From Chromatiales bacterium (lineage in GTDB: Bacteria; Pseudomonadota; Gammaproteobacteria; Chromatiales; Chromatiaceae): a stretch of DNA of 33,100 nt. Positions 32,343 to 33,100 of this stretch are shown here, piece by piece (the first letter of the stretch is position 1; each line of letters opens with the position of its first letter). The notes below the pieces were generated by a model. The model saw nothing but the letters and a program-made list of their open reading frames with translations. It made no database searches and had not been told where the DNA came from. The DNA lies in NCBI GenBank assembly GCA_030145425.1, contig JAQYVO010000057.1, positions 1 through 33,100 of the forward strand. The letters run 5' to 3'. A program made the position numbers and the translations under genes.

Positions 32343-32651
32343 ATGAAAAAGATCATTATCGCCACGATTATCGGTTTGACCGCAAGCGGTGTTGCATTTG
32401 CCGCCAACCAGGAAATTAAATACGGGAACCAGGAACAGAGAGAGGACCAGCTTCACGGCTATCAACAGCCTGCGGCATCTCCTTCGCAGCCGGCTGAAAA
32501 CGCTAGCAAGTTCAGCAATCAGGATGCCCGTGAAGATCAGTTGCAAGGATACGGCCAGACAACGGCATCCGGATCCGAGCCGGCCACTGTTCGAGTTGGA
32601 AGGGCCAATAATGAGCAGCAGGAAGATGCAGTATACGGCTACAAGAAATAG
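32343..32651 (+). CDS. small secreted protein with three internal repeats
   Basis: This 102-residue protein starts at ATG 32343 with AGGAGA 6 bases upstream. A signal peptide (IIIATIIGLTASGVAFA) is followed by about 80 residues of mature protein. Three degenerate repeats are visible: GNQEQREDQLHGY, SNQDAREDQLQGY and NNEQQEDAVYGY, joined by Pro/Ser/Ala-rich linkers. The common pattern is N-Q/E-x-x-R/Q-E-D-x-x-x-G-Y. No cysteines and no known domain are present. Codons differ between the repeats, so the similarity is kept at protein level. The family is not recognised. It is followed by a strong hairpin and then a lipoprotein gene in the same direction. Confidence 0.7.
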   Translation: MKKIIIATIIGLTASGVAFAANQEIKYGNQEQREDQLHGYQQPAASPSQPAENASKFSNQDAREDQLQGYGQTTASGSEPATVRVGRANNEQQEDAVYGYKK

Positions 32652-32671
32652 GAGCTGAACAAGCGGAGAAA

Positions 32672-32707
32672 ACAGATGGGGCATGCACAGAAGCGTGCCC
32701 CGTCTGT
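32672..32707 (+). terminator. hairpin between the repeat protein and the lipoprotein gene
   Basis: A 15-bp stem with two G-U pairs (arms ACAGATGGGGCATGC and GCGTGCCCCGTCTGT) and a 6-base loop starts 20 bases after the stop, followed by TCTT. It probably ends or attenuates transcription of the repeat protein. Confidence 0.6.
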
Positions 32708-32738
32708 TCTTGGTTGCCGATAATTTGGGAGAGGAATA

Positions 32739-33100
32739 ATGGATAAGCGGATACCGCTGGCACTGGCTGTCGCCGGCCTGGTAGTGGGATGTACTTCCAT
32801 GCAGGAAGCCGACAAGACAGGTGAATCTCATTTTGTGGACGTTACAGGCGGCACGGGGATTTCAACCAGCGGCGCAAGAGGCGCAGGCTGGGGCGATTAT
32901 GACAACGACGGTTGTGTCGATCTGATGATCTCCGAAGCCAAGAGTGCACGACTCTATCGAAACGGATGTGATGGAACATTTGCCGATGTCAGTAAAATTG
33001 CAGGCATTACCGGGCCGGCCGGTGGCTTTACCGTGGCATGGGCCGACTATGACGGTGACGGTGATCTGGATGTTTACATCGCCAGTGCCGATGCACCGAA
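32739..33100 (+). CDS. FG-GAP/VCBS-repeat lipoprotein (3' partial)
   Basis: The first 120 codons of a gene that runs off the window. ATG 32739 is preceded by GAGAGGAA. The N-terminus has a lipoprotein signal with lipobox LVVGC, so the mature protein would be lipid-anchored at Cys18. Two FG-GAP-like repeats follow: GAGWGDYDNDGCVDLMIS and VAWADYDGDGDLDVYIAS. Their DxDxDGxxD loops bind calcium and are blades of a beta-propeller. Such proteins act in adhesion or, in the ASPIC/UnbV group, have unknown extracellular roles. The rest of the protein is needed to classify it. Confidence 0.82.
   Translation, partial: MDKRIPLALAVAGLVVGCTSMQEADKTGESHFVDVTGGTGISTSGARGAGWGDYDNDGCVDLMISEAKSARLYRNGCDGTFADVSKIAGITGPAGGFTVAWADYDGDGDLDVYIASADAP

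Noticed and set aside
1-33100. CRISPR array, tRNA or rRNA genes, prophage or restriction/defence genes
   Set aside because: No regularly spaced direct repeats, tRNA-like cloverleaf or recognisable phage or defence proteins were seen on reading both strands.

Overview
This is a dense, GC-moderate bacterial chromosome segment with typical gammaproteobacterial content. A lexA gene, a Fur-type operator, an fbpABC iron transporter, a CreA protein and an OmpR/EnvZ-type two-component pair with a Spy/CpxP-like target are all present. A bacterial sucrose synthase and HypC/HupK-type hydrogenase accessory genes point towards a Chromatiales-like, possibly sulfur-oxidising, lineage. That placement is inference; there is no rRNA or marker gene in the window. 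No tRNA, rRNA, CRISPR array, transposase or prophage gene was recognised.

Layout. 1-5713 (+): glycerol-3-phosphate oxidation operon (GlpD-like, HdrD/GlpC-like Fe-S protein, GlpA, GlpB), ended by a pair of inverted REP-like repeats. 5824-6357 (-): CBS-domain membrane protein. 6712-10472 (-): fbpABC ferric iron importer behind a good Fur box. 10714-12491 (+): a small secreted two-cysteine protein translationally coupled to a fusion of a degenerate ZnuA-like metal-binding domain with an SCO copper chaperone, the most unusual gene here. 12508-13422 (-): unknown helical protein. 13563-15064 (+): HypC/HupF-like and HupK-like hydrogenase maturation factors with no hydrogenase nearby. 15084-15485 (-): secreted unknown. 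15775-18207 (+): sucrose synthase with a probable TTG start. 18324-20431 (-): histidine kinase and OmpR-family regulator, divergent from a Spy/CpxP-like periplasmic protein (20621-21115, +); the shared promoter region holds a 21-bp perfect inverted repeat whose arms carry CpxR-like GTAAN-N5-GTAAN half-sites. 21311-22719 (+): CreA and a DUF502 membrane protein separated by a cluster of the same REP-like repeats. 22831-24003 (-): LexA and an RRM protein.

24153-32105 is a vitamin B12 salvage region: cobU-cobT-cobC-cobS (+) converges on btuD-btuC-btuF-btuB (-), and btuB is preceded by a complete cobalamin riboswitch with a recognisable promoter. The uptake genes bring corrinoid across both membranes and the cob genes assemble the lower ligand loop, so the region acts as one pathway from two promoters. 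The window ends with a small secreted protein made of three degenerate copies of a 13-residue motif and the start of an FG-GAP/VCBS-repeat lipoprotein (cut by the window edge).

All family calls come from reading motifs in the translated sequence; no similarity search was run.
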